From Caecitellus pseudoparvulus (Eukaryota > Bigyra: Bicosoecida), in the NCBI GenBank assembly GCA_965644315.1, contig CBFFRQ010000030.1, positions 558,001-622,000 of the forward strand: DNA of 64,000 nt. The letters run 5' to 3'. The notes beneath the pieces are model-generated. The model was not told the origin of the DNA. It was given only the letters and a program-made list of their open reading frames with translations, and ran no database searches. Shown here one piece after another: positions 10,264-21,600 of this stretch (positions are counted from its first letter, which is position 1; each line of letters opens with the position of its first letter). The translations under genes were made by a program, and so were the position numbers.

Positions 10264-11751
10264 TTACTTGGCGTACTGTGGGCGCACCAGCTTCGCGATG
10301 GTCTGCAGCTGGATGTTGCTGGTGCCTTCGTAAATGGCGCCGATGCGGGCGTCGCGGAAGTACTTCTCCACGCCGTACTCCTTGGTGAAGCCCACGCCGC
10401 CCATCCACTCGATGCTCTTGGTGGCGACGTTCTGCGCCACCTGCGACGCGTACAGCTTGGCCATGGCTGCCTCCTTCACGAAGGGCTGCCCCGCCTCCTT
10501 CAGCCGAGCGGCGTTGTACACGAGGGCGCGGGCTGCCTCGATGTCCACTGCCGCCTGCGCGTACTGGTGCTGCATGCCCTGGAAGTCCCCGATGCACGTG
10601 CCGAACTGCTTGCGCTCGAAGAGGTAGGGCATGCAGGTGTCGTAGGCGCCCTGGGCGATGCCCAGCATCTGCGCGGCAATGCCGATGCGCCCCTCGTTCA
10701 GGATCTCAATGGCGATCTTGTAGCCCTTGCCCACCTCCCCGATGACGTTCTCCTTGGGCACCTTGACGTTTTCGAAGGTGATGGGCGTCGTGGAGGAGGC
10801 CCGGATGCCCAGCTTGTCCTCCTTCTTGCCCACCGTGATGCCCTCCATGCCCGCCTCGCACAGGAACGCAGTGATGCCCTTGTACCCCTTGCTGAAGTCG
10901 GTGTTGGCCATGACGATGTACAGGCCCGCCTCGCCGCCGTTGGTGATCCACAGCTTGCTGCCGTTGATGAGCCAGTGGTCGCCCTTGTCCTCTGCCTTGG
11001 TCTTCATGGCGAAGGCGTCCGAGCCAGATGTGGCCTCCGACAGGCAGAAGCACCCCACCGTGTCCGCTGCGAGCTTGGGGAAGACTTTCGCCTGCATCTC
11101 GGGGCTGGCGTAGAATCGGAACACGTTGTTCACCAGCGTGTTCTGGACGTCCGCGCACACGCTGACGGCGGCATCCACCTGCGGCGGCGTTTCGGAGTTT
11201 CGTGCGGAATACGAGGCGCACCACGCGCGGCGAGTCTGGCACTCACCTTTGCAAGCTCCTCAATCATGAGGCATGCAGCGGTGAAGCTGGACCCTGTCCC
11301 TCCGTGCTCCTGTGGGATCTCAATGCCCATGAACTGCGGGGAGCGCGGACGCCGTGCCAAGCTGTGACGCAGCTACGTCATGCTGCCTGCGCCGTCTTCA
11401 CTTCGGCACGCACCCCCTGCTCGAACAGGCCTGTCAGGACTTCGGGGTAGATCTTGGCGTCGCGGTCCATGTCCAGCACCTTGGGTGCGATCTCCTCCTT
11501 CGCGAACTTGGACACTGAGTCGCGGGGCAGCGGGCGGCGCAGCGGGTGAAGTGCACTGCCGTGAGGTGGTGCACGCGAAACTTGGCGCACAGCCGCCCGC
11601 CCCGCCACGCACCTGCCTCGCGGATGGCCACCTCGTCCTCTGTGAACACGTTCAAAGGCGCAGCCGTCCCGGACATGGCGCGGGCAGCCACGTGCGGCAT
11701 GCAGCGCTGCAGGGCGCTGCTGGCGCGTGCCACGGATGCTGCGAGGGCCAT
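10264..11751 (-). CDS. Short/branched-chain acyl-CoA dehydrogenase
   Basis: Four exons (11751-11613, 11514-11414, 11333-11247, 11178-10264; 413 aa), all junctions in phase. The N-terminus ([17 protein letters not shown]) is a clear mitochondrial presequence. The mature part follows the ACADSB pattern throughout: [79 protein letters not shown]. The catalytic base is the Glu of [10 protein letters not shown], about residue 393. Members use FAD to oxidise 2-methylbutyryl-, isobutyryl- or short straight-chain acyl-CoA to the enoyl-CoA and pass electrons to ETF, in Ile/Val breakdown and short-chain fatty-acid oxidation. Length matches the family. The upstream frame is also open, but only the ATG at 11751 gives a presequence right at the start. 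Its stop lies 53 bp from the convergent C2/EF-hand stop. Confidence 0.93.
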
Positions 11752-11888
11752 GGTGGTGCGTAGGTGTGGCGAGCAGGGGGGGCTGCAGGTCAGCGGCAGG
11801 CGCGCAGAGGGCGGAGGAGGCATATCTTGGTGATTGGAATGTGCTGCGTTTTCCACGTGACACTGTGCATTGCGCCAGCCCCCCCCCC

Positions 11889-14800
11889 TCAAACACGTGC
11901 CGCGCCGGAGCTGGGCCCATCACCCTCCTCGCCTGGCTGTGTGGCGGGTGGGGGTGCATCCAGGGACAGCGCCGGAGCGGCCGCCCCCGCATCGCTCCCT
12001 CTGTGGGGCGGGCGTGGCGGGGACAGGGGCGCCGTCTCACCCTCCGTCTCGCTGTCTGCCGACACTCCGCCTTCTTCACTCGCAACTTGGCTCTCCGTGA
12101 ACCCCTCTGGCCGGTCTGCCAACCCGACGAACCCCTCCAGGGTGGTCTCGAACGACGTCACGAGCTCACCGCCTGTGCCTCGCACCAGCAGAGCCCGTGC
12201 GACGCCTGCCGTGCACACCTCCGTCTCCAGCATGAAGGTCTTGGCGTCCGCTGACCGGGACACGAACAGGTTGGTCACCACCAGCGCAGCGTCTGAGGAG
12301 TGCTGGGAAATGGCCGCATTGAGGGCCATGGCGTGTCGCAGGCGCTGCTCTCGCAGGGACTGAGACCTGGCCACGGACGGCTCGCCGGTGCCAGCGTCCT
12401 CTGGCGTGTCGGCCGCCTCCCCATCCTCCTCTGCCACAGCCGGCATGGTGTCCACGCCAGTGGTGGTAGAGGCGTCCCCCTCACCACCGCCTTGTGCTGG
12501 CGCCGCCCCGAAGACATCCATGACTGACCTGCGTGCCGTGCGGGAGGGTGTCTCGGGCTTCAGGTCAGACGCAGCCATGGTCATGGTGCTGGCGTGCGCG
12601 ACCTGCGCCAGCAAATTCCGCGCCTCCAAGTTCAACGTGCGGTTGGCCACGGCGGCATCTGCGACGTCCCCCGCAATGGCCACCGTGTACACCTCTGCCA
12701 CGATGCGCGCATTGGCCAAGTACGCCTCCAGGCGTTCCTTCGTGGCGCCAGGGGATGCGTCGGAGGCGGAAACGACAGCGAACAGACGCAGCTTGCACTG
12801 CGCCCACTTGGGGTGGCGCGTCAGCAGGAAGGGCAGCAGCAGCAGCAGGCCACTGTCCACACGCACCCACCAGATGTCAATGGTGCCACGCATGGGCACT
12901 GGCGAGTGCAGGTCAGGGTCTGCGTCGCCCTTCAACACCAGGATGCTCTTGCGCATGGCCAAGGAGGTCTTCAACAGGGACACATACTGCCCTGCCGCGG
13001 CCCGGTCACGCAGGGTGGGGTGCTGGTCCTCCCCTTCCCCCTCCCACTGCACGATCTCCCCCGGCCACCCCAGCATGACCATGTTGGGGGACAGTGCCCC
13101 CAGCCCAGCCGTCTGCAGCAGAGACACCAGCCCATCCTCACGGTGCACAGAGTGCACCACCTGGGCGAAACCGTCCACGCCGGCAGACAACATGGACTTC
13201 TGCATGACAGCTTCAGCGGAACGCAGCACGACGATCTCAGGGTCCTCCAACATCAGCGCGTCGTCACCCTTGGCGTCTGCCGTCACGGCTGCGATCTCTG
13301 CAGCGGACGGGTTCTCAATGCCCCGCGCCAGGAGACGCGCTGCAGTGCGGGTGGCTTCGCCCTCGGACACGCCCTGCTCGCCCAGCTGGTGCAGCAGGGT
13401 GCGGTACTCCTCTCGAGCGCGGTTGAGCAGGGACAGTAAGGAGCCTTGGCGCACTGTCGCGACGACGGTGAGGCCCTGTCCCTTCTTCAACTGCCCAGCC
13501 ACGTGCAGCAGGCCCGGGCGGGTGGGCACGCCATCCGCGTCGGTGTTGGTCAGCACCAGCAGCTGCGGACGCCAGTTCTTGGGGTGCATGGCCACTGACC
13601 GCAGCGACAGCAGGGCCGTGGAGGCTTGGTGCAGTCGGACGGATGCGATGCTGTCACCCCACGTACCCCACTGCAAACTCTCCCCCGTGCGCTGGATCCA
13701 GTAGTACAGCGCCACGGCCACGGTAATACCTGCCAGGGCCTGCCACCAGGACACCAGCATCATGATGGCAGCACAGGCCAGCACGCCTGCAGCACAGGTC
13801 CACCAGGCAAAGTGCCGCCAGACGGGGCGGAAATTGGGCGTGCGCAGGAGGGCCAGGACGAGGCAGGCCAGGTTGATGCTGCCGTACAGCATGAGGAAGA
13901 AGATGGTCTGGATGGGCGTGATGTTGTCGATGTTGCCCGCCAGACAGGGCAGCGCCGCCAGAACCACCGTGATGAGCACCTCAGGCACACCTGCTTCTGC
14001 TGAGCTGCTACCAGCTGCCGACTCCCCCTTGGAGTGCGCACTGCTGTCGGTGGAGGGCGTGTCTGCCGCCCACAGGTTGCGCAGCCAGACCGGCGTGGGA
14101 ATGGACGGCACGACGCCGTCACGGCGCATGACGGCCAGGAGTTGGGGCGCCCCCGTAAGGCTCTGCATGCCGGCGCCGATGCTGGACATGACGATGCCGA
14201 CGTTGACGATGTAGCGGATGGGCCAGGCGAGGGAGGCGAAGACGAGCTTGTTGGCGATGAGCGTGGCCCGGTCCACGAACGCGCCGTACAGCCACGTGAC
14301 CAGCAAGTACAGGGCGGTGGTGGTGCCGATGGCGCCCAGTGTCCCCAGTGGGATGCTTTGGCCAGGGTTGGCAAGAACACCACTGCGGTTGGCGCCAGCC
14401 ATGATGCCCGTGACGGAGGGGTAGAACAGGCCCAGCAGGGACACGAAGGAGGGCGTGGCGCCTGTGTCGGGGTCGGGTTGGAATTCGGCGCCCAGGGCCA
14501 ACGAGGATGCCGAGGCGATGTCCTCAGGCTGTCCGTAGTCCACGCCCGCTGCAAACAGCACGACACCGGTGAGGCCCAGGAGGATGGAGACGATGACGAC
14601 GGCCAGGAACACCGGCGCAATGCGGGAGACAAAGGCAACGCCCATGAACACACATGCCCCCAGCAGTAGCATGGTGCCCACAGCCAGCAGCTCGCGGTCC
14701 ATTGGGAACAGGTCCGTGAGGCCAAAGCCCACCTGCAGGGCCTCCACCGCACCCAGCACGTACATGGTCGCGCCCAGCGTCGTGCCGAGGTAGAACAGCA

Positions 14801-15250
14801 GCCCCACAGCGCCGCCCATAGGAGCGCCCAGGTTCCGGCTGATGGCAAAGTACGGCCCGCCCGCCTTGATGCGGCCGTTGGTGGCAATGGCGCTGAGGGA
14901 CAGTGACGTCAGGACAGTGGTGAGCACACAACAGGCGATGACGGCCATGGTCAACCAAATGCCGGCTTGGCCTGTGTTCGAGGGGGGGGGAGGAGGGAGT
15001 GGGTGGGCGGATCGTCGGCGCCAGGCCACCAGTCCCAAGTGATCGTGGACTCACCGACGATGAAGGGCAGACGGATGAAGAGAATGACACCCAGAATGTT
15101 CTGAGTGCAGGGGAGGAACACTCCCCAGAGAGTGCCCAAACCTGCAAGACAGGGTGACGCAGAGTGCAGGCGCGCAGTGCAAGTTTGCCGAAGCTGCGGA
15201 AATTTGCCGCCTCAGAACGTACCCGGCTCATCGCCGCCTGTGGAGGGCAT
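11889..15250 (-). CDS. SLC12 cation-chloride cotransporter, KCC-like
   Basis: Three exons (15250-15223, 15141-15055, 14971-11889; 1065 aa). Splicing rebuilds the first transmembrane helix: GTLWGVFLPCTQNILGVILF runs on to RLPFIVG and then QAGIWLTMAVIACCV. About twelve membrane helices fill residues 10-500, with the conserved SAIATNGRIKAGGPYF and the KCC-like FYPSVTGIMAGANRSG. The long cytoplasmic C-terminus has LLVRGTGGELVTSFE, matching the end of KCC proteins, then a Pro/Asp-rich extension. The family moves K+ (or Na+ and K+) with Cl- across the plasma membrane to control cell volume; ion preference is inferred from sequence likeness only. Only about ten residues precede helix 1, very short against the long regulated N-terminus of animal homologues, so an upstream exon may be missed. 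Confidence 0.9.
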
Positions 15251-15568
15251 GTCGCAACAATGATGGGTAAAGCCCGTTAATTTACACTTGTGGCGTGGCT
15301 CCTGGGGTGGTGGAGCTCCTTGCGGGCACTGCCCTTCTGCAAAGCTGAGGAGTCTGCGTGCCGACGACTGTTGTGGCGAGCTCTTGTTTGTGGCTCTCGA
15401 CTCCAACTGCGCCAGCGGCGCGGGGCGGGCAAATCGAAATTTTCGCAACCGATTTCGGCGTGATATGCTTGTTTATTTCCCCCCCATTGCATCCCCAGGC
15501 TGCAAGTGCTGCCCCTTGCCGTCTGCGAAGCCATTCCACGTCACGGCAGGAAGTGCGGAAATTGCTCC
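15251..15568. other. Divergent intergenic region
   Basis: About 318 bp lie between the SLC12 start (-) and the leucine-rich protein start (+). It contains an A+T-richer patch near 15430-15480 (with TTTATTTCCCCCC) that could belong to the promoter of the plus-strand gene. No TATA box or RNA gene is recognised. Confidence 0.35.
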
Positions 15569-18391
15569 ATGCAACTGGCGAAACTCTCCGCCCTGCGCCT
15601 GCAGGAGGCGCAGGCAGCCCGGCGCGCTCCCGAGGAGGCCAATACAGTCCCATCCCTTCAAGCTCTCGCTGCTTCCCGCATCGTGCAGTATCTGGAAACA
15701 GCCTGCCACAATGCCCGAAGCACCGCTCCTGTGAGCGTGGAGGAAGCCAAGCGAGACGCAGTCATTGCCGCGATCCTGCTGAACACGGGGGCGCTGGGAG
15801 AGTACCCCGACGCATTTGTGGACAGCGTCATGTCGGGCTCCTCCCTGCCTTCCCTGTCGCCCCTCTGGCACTACTCGGTGCTGAAGGCTGGACTCCGCCT
15901 ACACAGCGTCACAGCCTTCAGCCTGGCCCGCCACCCGCGCATCGCGCCGCTGCTTGCTGAAGTGACTCCAGCCGCCTTCCCGGGCCTGCAGGAGCTGGAT
16001 GTGTCTGGTGCACACGTGCATGACGGCGCCACCTTTGCGGCTGCAGTGCTGGCCATGTCCCAGCAACTCACAGTGCTGAAAGCAGCTGGCACGCAAGGCA
16101 TCACGCAAGCCCTGCTGCCAGGCCTCCGAGCATGCTGCAAACTGCGACACCTGTGTCTGGCGTCCACGAGCTCCACCTTGGTGGCCTCAAACAGCCCAGC
16201 CCCTGCCGCAGGCTCAGCAGACGGCTGGAGCACCGTCACCCGCCGCCACCAGCGGTTCGCCCGAACACCCGCGCAGTCGGAACACTCAGCCCCGGTTGCC
16301 TCCCCGCCCAGCCACTTCCCTGCCTTCCAAAGGGGTGGCAGCAGGGGCAGTCGTGGCAGCTGGAGAGACGACGCCCCGCCGCAGCCGTCCCTGGGCAGTC
16401 GGTCTAGCTCTTGGCGGGAGGCAGCACCGGCCCCTGCAGCGGCGACAGGCGCGGCAGAGGACAGTGCAGGCCCACTGCAGCTGCCTGTACAGGCCCTTCC
16501 GTCGTCCTTGGAGGTTTTGGATATATCGGGCCTGTCTGTCCACCCTGACCTGGCACGCTGCCTTGTGCCTTCCCTTACAACGCAGTGCCCTGCTCTGACA
16601 CACCTGGTCGTGGACAACGTCCCCGCCCTGCAGCCAACGGCCGTGCAGCATGCGTGGGTAGAGCCCCATGGCTTGGTGGGCGGGCTTGTGTCTGGTGCAG
16701 GGGCGTTGCAGACCCTGCACCTTGCAGGCTTGCAATGGCAACCTGCAGTGCAGCTGTCTCTGCTGCAGTGCACCACCCTGCACCTGCAGGAGCTGAACCT
16801 GACCATGCAGCCCCACGCTGCAGGGCAAGTGGAGAGTTTGTTGCACTGGGCCGACCTTGCGTCCCTCGGCTCGCAGGGCGGCCTGCCCCACCTGCGCCGA
16901 GCTGCTCTGCAAGTGGCGGCGCCCGTGTCCCCGCACGGACGCCAAGACGTGACGGGAGTACTCCTGGGCATGCTGGTGCAGGCCCTGCCGCAGGTGGAGC
17001 ACCTTCAACTAGAAATCGTCCCACTGGCCGTCCCCAGTCTGGCAGGCATGGCGCAAGCCGCTGTGCCTACTGGAATGCCACGCGAAGCTCCGCTCCCACA
17101 CACTGCGGCAACACACATTGACGTGCGGTGTGCCGGCGACACAAGCCTGGACATCGGGCCCATCATTGCGACCTGTGCCAACCTGCAATCTCTGGCTGCA
17201 CGGGCCCCAGCCGTGGGCATGACCCTGTGGCATAGGGTTGCACCGCCCGCTGAATTGGCCCGCCTGTGGAGTGCAGAGAGCACGCAGCCGCCGCCAGGCA
17301 GCGACGAGGCACACATTGAGGGCCAAGCTGCAAGCGCCTGGCTGCAAGAGGCTCCAGTGTCAAAAGTCTCCGACCTGGTCGTGCATGGCCAGAGTCTCAG
17401 CTTCAGCGCGTCAGTGCTGCTCGCAGCTCTGCCGTGTCTGGCATCCCTCACGATCCGTGGCAATACTGCTAGTTCTGGCACGTTGGCAGGCGTTCAAGCG
17501 CTGGAGCACAACGTCCGATTGGCTGAGGCAGCTTCTGCATCGCTGCACCAGTTCCTGTCCCTGCCGCTGCCCTGCGCTGCCATTCCCTTTGCCGCGTTTC
17601 TGGCCGCATCACAAACCGGAGCTGATACGTGGGAGGGCAGCGTTCTTGGAGCTGGACATGACGTGGGCGGCGCTGAAAGTGACACTGACAGCGATGAAGA
17701 TGAAGATGCCGCCTGTGACAGGGCGACGGCGCGGGCTGTGCGGCAACTCTCGTCTTTCCGACAGCTTCTGAGCTTGCTTGGAGGGCGCCAATTGGCGGGG
17801 CAAGCCTTGAGCCGGGTGACCCTCGAACAGTGCACCCTGCACTTGCCCTTTGTTGCGGACGTCCTTGCTCTCGTGCACTTCACAAGCATGGACGCTTGCT
17901 CTCTCGCATTTCTCGCTCTGCACGATGGAGTTCAAGGTGCAGCCCATGATGTGGAGCGTGGAGAAGGCACACAGCCGTCGATGGAAGTGGCGGTACCTTC
18001 GAGAGGTGGAATGCTCAGTCTCCGTGCATGTGATGCCGCTCGTGGAGACGGCACTTGCCTTTGGCGGGCATGTCTGCGTTGCACACAACTGGGATGGGGC
18101 GTGCGGTGCGCCGTGCCCTGCTGGAAAGGAAGCAACATGAAAGTCTCCAGTGCACATTTGGATCCAGGCAATGGGAGTGGCATCGCGTGGGCGCATGTTC
18201 CAGCGTGGGGGGGTGTCCAGCACGGTGTTGTGCACAGCGCGCCTGGCTCGCGCTTGCATGGAGCTGCGAGTATTGCAGCTTCAACGACTGCTCTGCAGGC
18301 ATGGGTGCCGTGGGCACAGGACATGCCCGTGCTGCACCAGGCCCACCACCAAGGACTTGGTTGCGAAGACTGTGCAGGTGTGTCCCTTTGA
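15569..18391 (+). CDS. Leucine-rich hypothetical protein
   Basis: A single open frame; the frame begins further upstream at a GTG, but the first ATG is at 15569 (MQLAKLSALRLQ), giving 940 aa. A helical N-terminus includes LQALAASRIVQYLETACHN, followed by scattered leucine-rich units (FPGLQELDVSGAHV; PSSLEVLDISGLSVHP; LQTLHLAGLQW). A Ser/Arg/Gly-rich insert lies around residues 215-295. The pattern recalls substrate-receptor LRR proteins of the ZYG11/ZER1 kind, but I see no decisive motif. The last 100 residues have poor LRR character and a different look, so the true 3' end may be spliced or lie earlier. It converges on the large LRR surface protein, stops 237 bp apart. Function unknown. Confidence 0.6.
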   Translation: MQLAKLSALRLQEAQAARRAPEEANTVPSLQALAASRIVQYLETACHNARSTAPVSVEEAKRDAVIAAILLNTGALGEYPDAFVDSVMSGSSLPSLSPLWHYSVLKAGLRLHSVTAFSLARHPRIAPLLAEVTPAAFPGLQELDVSGAHVHDGATFAAAVLAMSQQLTVLKAAGTQGITQALLPGLRACCKLRHLCLASTSSTLVASNSPAPAAGSADGWSTVTRRHQRFARTPAQSEHSAPVASPPSHFPAFQRGGSRGSRGSWRDDAPPQPSLGSRSSSWREAAPAPAAATGAAEDSAGPLQLPVQALPSSLEVLDISGLSVHPDLARCLVPSLTTQCPALTHLVVDNVPALQPTAVQHAWVEPHGLVGGLVSGAGALQTLHLAGLQWQPAVQLSLLQCTTLHLQELNLTMQPHAAGQVESLLHWADLASLGSQGGLPHLRRAALQVAAPVSPHGRQDVTGVLLGMLVQALPQVEHLQLEIVPLAVPSLAGMAQAAVPTGMPREAPLPHTAATHIDVRCAGDTSLDIGPIIATCANLQSLAARAPAVGMTLWHRVAPPAELARLWSAESTQPPPGSDEAHIEGQAASAWLQEAPVSKVSDLVVHGQSLSFSASVLLAALPCLASLTIRGNTASSGTLAGVQALEHNVRLAEAASASLHQFLSLPLPCAAIPFAAFLAASQTGADTWEGSVLGAGHDVGGAESDTDSDEDEDAACDRATARAVRQLSSFRQLLSLLGGRQLAGQALSRVTLEQCTLHLPFVADVLALVHFTSMDACSLAFLALHDGVQGAAHDVERGEGTQPSMEVAVPSRGGMLSLRACDAARGDGTCLWRACLRCTQLGWGVRCAVPCWKGSNMKVSSAHLDPGNGSGIAWAHVPAWGGVQHGVVHSAPGSRLHGAASIAASTTALQAWVPWAQDMPVLHQAHHQGLGCEDCAGVSL

Positions 18392-18628
18392 GCGTCTGCC
18401 GATATTGTAGGCGAAGGCGTGCTGCCATCAAGTCTCCATTGACGCCAGCCGCACAGTCTTATCGTAGGAGCAGCCCGGAAGGTGCAGGAGCTGCAAGCAT
18501 CTGGTTTGTGGAAAAGATGATCTCATGTCCTGTGGGACCTGACCTGAACGGCTGGGTGAATGCATGTGTATTCTTCATCTGTGTCTGCAGAGCGTGCGCG
18601 ATCGGCAATTTTATTTTCTCTGCGGTGC

Positions 18629-21600
18629 TTACGACTCGCCGCCAACCTCATGCAAGGACGGGCGCTGTGGCCGTGCAGCCGAGAAGGACATACGACCCCG
18701 GCCGTCCATGCGGCGACCCCCTGACATGCGCCTGTCCTCATTGCGAGCAAACGCCAGCACCAGCGCTTCGCATGGATCCCCTGCACCCTGCCCGGCATCT
18801 GCTTCAGGGGAGAACAACCCCTCCGTCACACTCGAACGCCGTTGGGCCGTGTTGGTGGCCGGGAGCTCTGGGGGCAGAGGCTGTGGAACACCGGTTCGTG
18901 CGGCGCTTCGTTGCGGCTGAGCTGCCGGCGAGTCACGGGCACGGTTCGGTGACGCAAAACCTCGAGTTGGCCTCGCAACTTGAAGCGGCTGCCGGCCTCG
19001 ACCAGTCACCTGCAGCATCGGATTTGCTCCGTGCACTGTGTGGCTGGGTGCTCCAGTGCTAGTCGATTGAAGAGGATGCCGCTGGGACTCGACCTGGCTT
19101 GCCAACTTGCTACCAGAGGCTGATTGTTTGATCTCAATGCCAGCTGGCATTGCAACCAGGTCTGTCCCCGAGCCACCCACCACATCCGCCATGCCAGTCT
19201 CCACGGTCAGTCCCTGCTCCTGCACCATGCCCAGCACACTCAACACATCAGACGCTGGACGAGACGCTGCCGGCCGCACCTCGCCTCGCCGCACACACCG
19301 CTGCACCAACGCCCACACAATGCTGCCCACACCCGGCACTTGGCTGTCAGTCACATCGCCCAGCTGACCACTGCTGCCGGTTCCTGCACTGGCTGGCCCC
19401 AGCTCAGGCAGCAGCGCTCGCAGGCGCCGACCCACACGTGCCAGCAGTGCTCGCACTCGGCCACTGTACCCTCGAGCAACAGCCATCGCTAGCCACAACA
19501 GCACAAGCACATGCCCGATGGCAGAGATGATGGATGCAGCAGTGGTCAGTCCGCCACCCACTGTGCCCACGCCCACACACACCACCTGCACCAGGATGCC
19601 GCCATGGGCCAGGACATCCAGGTCGGTCAGCTCAGCCAGCGCCCAGGGCCGACGGTGCTGCACGAGGGCCATGCTGCCCGCCACACCCACACCCACACAC
19701 ACGAGGCGAGCCACAATGGATGTCGTCATGCTGCCCATGACCGCCACGAGCACGACGAGGGCCATCTGTAAGGCAGGGAAGGCGTGGGTGGGCAGGAGGC
19801 GCCCGGCACCGCAGCAGGCACGCTCACTGGCGCGTGCAGCCGCGACAGCCGCTGCTCGGAGTGCCTTGTCTGCCCCAGTGATATGTGCAAGGCGGACTGC
19901 TTGTTGTGGCGTGTACTGTGTGCGGTACCCCATCGTGCAGTAGGCAGGGATGGACGCCCCCCGCGGCAGCAGGTGTTCCGACCTCCGCCACTGCCGCCAC
20001 GCCAGCACACTCAGCACACCCACCGTGGCAGCCAAGCACTGCAGCGTCAGGGAGGCAGCGTACCCGCCCACATCAGCCGCATGTCCAGCGACATCATCCG
20101 GACTGGACATGCCGCGCCACACTGGCTGCAGACCCACGATGCGGGCCTGGCCCTGGATGACACTGGGCACCACCTGCATGTATGCCGCTGGCGCCAGGAG
20201 CAGCAAGATGGTGGTCCAGGTCTTGCCGGGAGCAGGGCGAGCGCACCACAGCACAGCGGCACTGACACACAGCAGCATGCCGCCGTACACGGCCATGATG
20301 ATGTTGGCCATGTCATGCGGGCTGCGGCTGTCGCCTCCGCCCGTGAGACACCCGGCACTTGGCATTGTCGCGACGCCAGCCCGCCCTGTCAGTGCGCCCA
20401 GGATGCCAATAACGTCCACGCCTTGGGATGGCTCAGGCTGGCTCGCGTACATGGTGCCGTTGGGCGGCAGTGTCTGGTGCTGGCCTGCTCGCCACGGCTG
20501 GGCCATGCCACAGACATCGGCCCAGTGGCCCAGCGTGTGGGCTGTCGCCTGCAGTATGCCTGGTGTGTCGGCAGCCAATAACGCCACCTGCCCCGCCATG
20601 CCGATGTACCACATGGCCAGGCGCAGGCCGCCACTGAACAGGCTTGTCACGACACGGTCTGGAGCACGTGCATAGCCGTGCACTGCGAAGAGGGACATGG
20701 CCAGTCCCAGCACCATCTGTGCGGCTGTGGCACCTGCCTTGACGACACCTGGCGCCATGCCACTGTAGGGACACTGACGGCATGTGGTGCAGGGGGAGCT
20801 GGCAGCCCAGCCGTCGTCACAGGCTTGGCATGCGAGGCCGCGGTGTCCAGGCTGACAGGCTGACAGGAGGCGTACGTTGGTGTGTGGGAGGCATGAGCCT
20901 GGTCGAGGGCAGGGGAGGATGAGGGCTTGTGGTGAGGAGCAATGCTGAACACACGCGAGCTGGGCTGAGAGATGGGGAGCAATCTGAAGGTGGGATGAGG
21001 AATTGTGTGAGGGGGGAGCAAGGGCCCAAGCCGAGCGGGGAGGGGAAGGCTGGGGTGTGTGGGACGGGCTGGGGGAACTTGAAGTACTGGGCATCGCTGT
21101 TCTTGAGGATGGTGGAGCTCCGGTAGGGATGTTTGTTGGGATGTGTGTTGGGATGCTGGACGGTGTTGTAGTCACAGTCGACGTGGGGGACGCCATGCCA
21201 GACACAGTGGCAGTGCCCGTCACAGTCGACGTGGGGGACGCCATGCCAGACACAGTGGCAGTGCCCGTCACTGTCGACGTGGGGGACGCCGTGCCAGACA
21301 CAGTGGCAGTGCCCGTCACTGTCGACGTGGGGGACGCCGTGCCAGACACAGTGGCAGTGCCCGTCACAGTTGCCGTGGGGGACGCCGTCCCAGTCCCAGA
21401 GGGCGAGGCCGAAGCAGACGGGGTTGGGACAGCACTCCCAGATGCACTCGGTGTCTGGGATGGTGTTCTTGTGGCTGAAGATGTTGTGCTCACAGACGGA
21501 GTGAGTGTGGCTGTCGAACTCGCAGATGGGGTGGCTGAGGCTGTCGAACTCGCAGATGGGGTGGCTGAGGCTGTCGAACTCGCAGATGGACTGGGTGTGG

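Noticed and set aside
8756-10597. Minus-strand open frame of 613 codons
   Set aside because: Antisense to the C2/EF-hand gene and full of Leu/His/Ala repeats that mirror EF-hand codons. No independent support.
18150-18410. Alternative plus-strand frame at the end of the leucine-rich gene
   Set aside because: It contains one short leucine-rich piece (MELRVLQLQRLL) but no supported splice junction, so I note only that the 3' end of that gene is uncertain.
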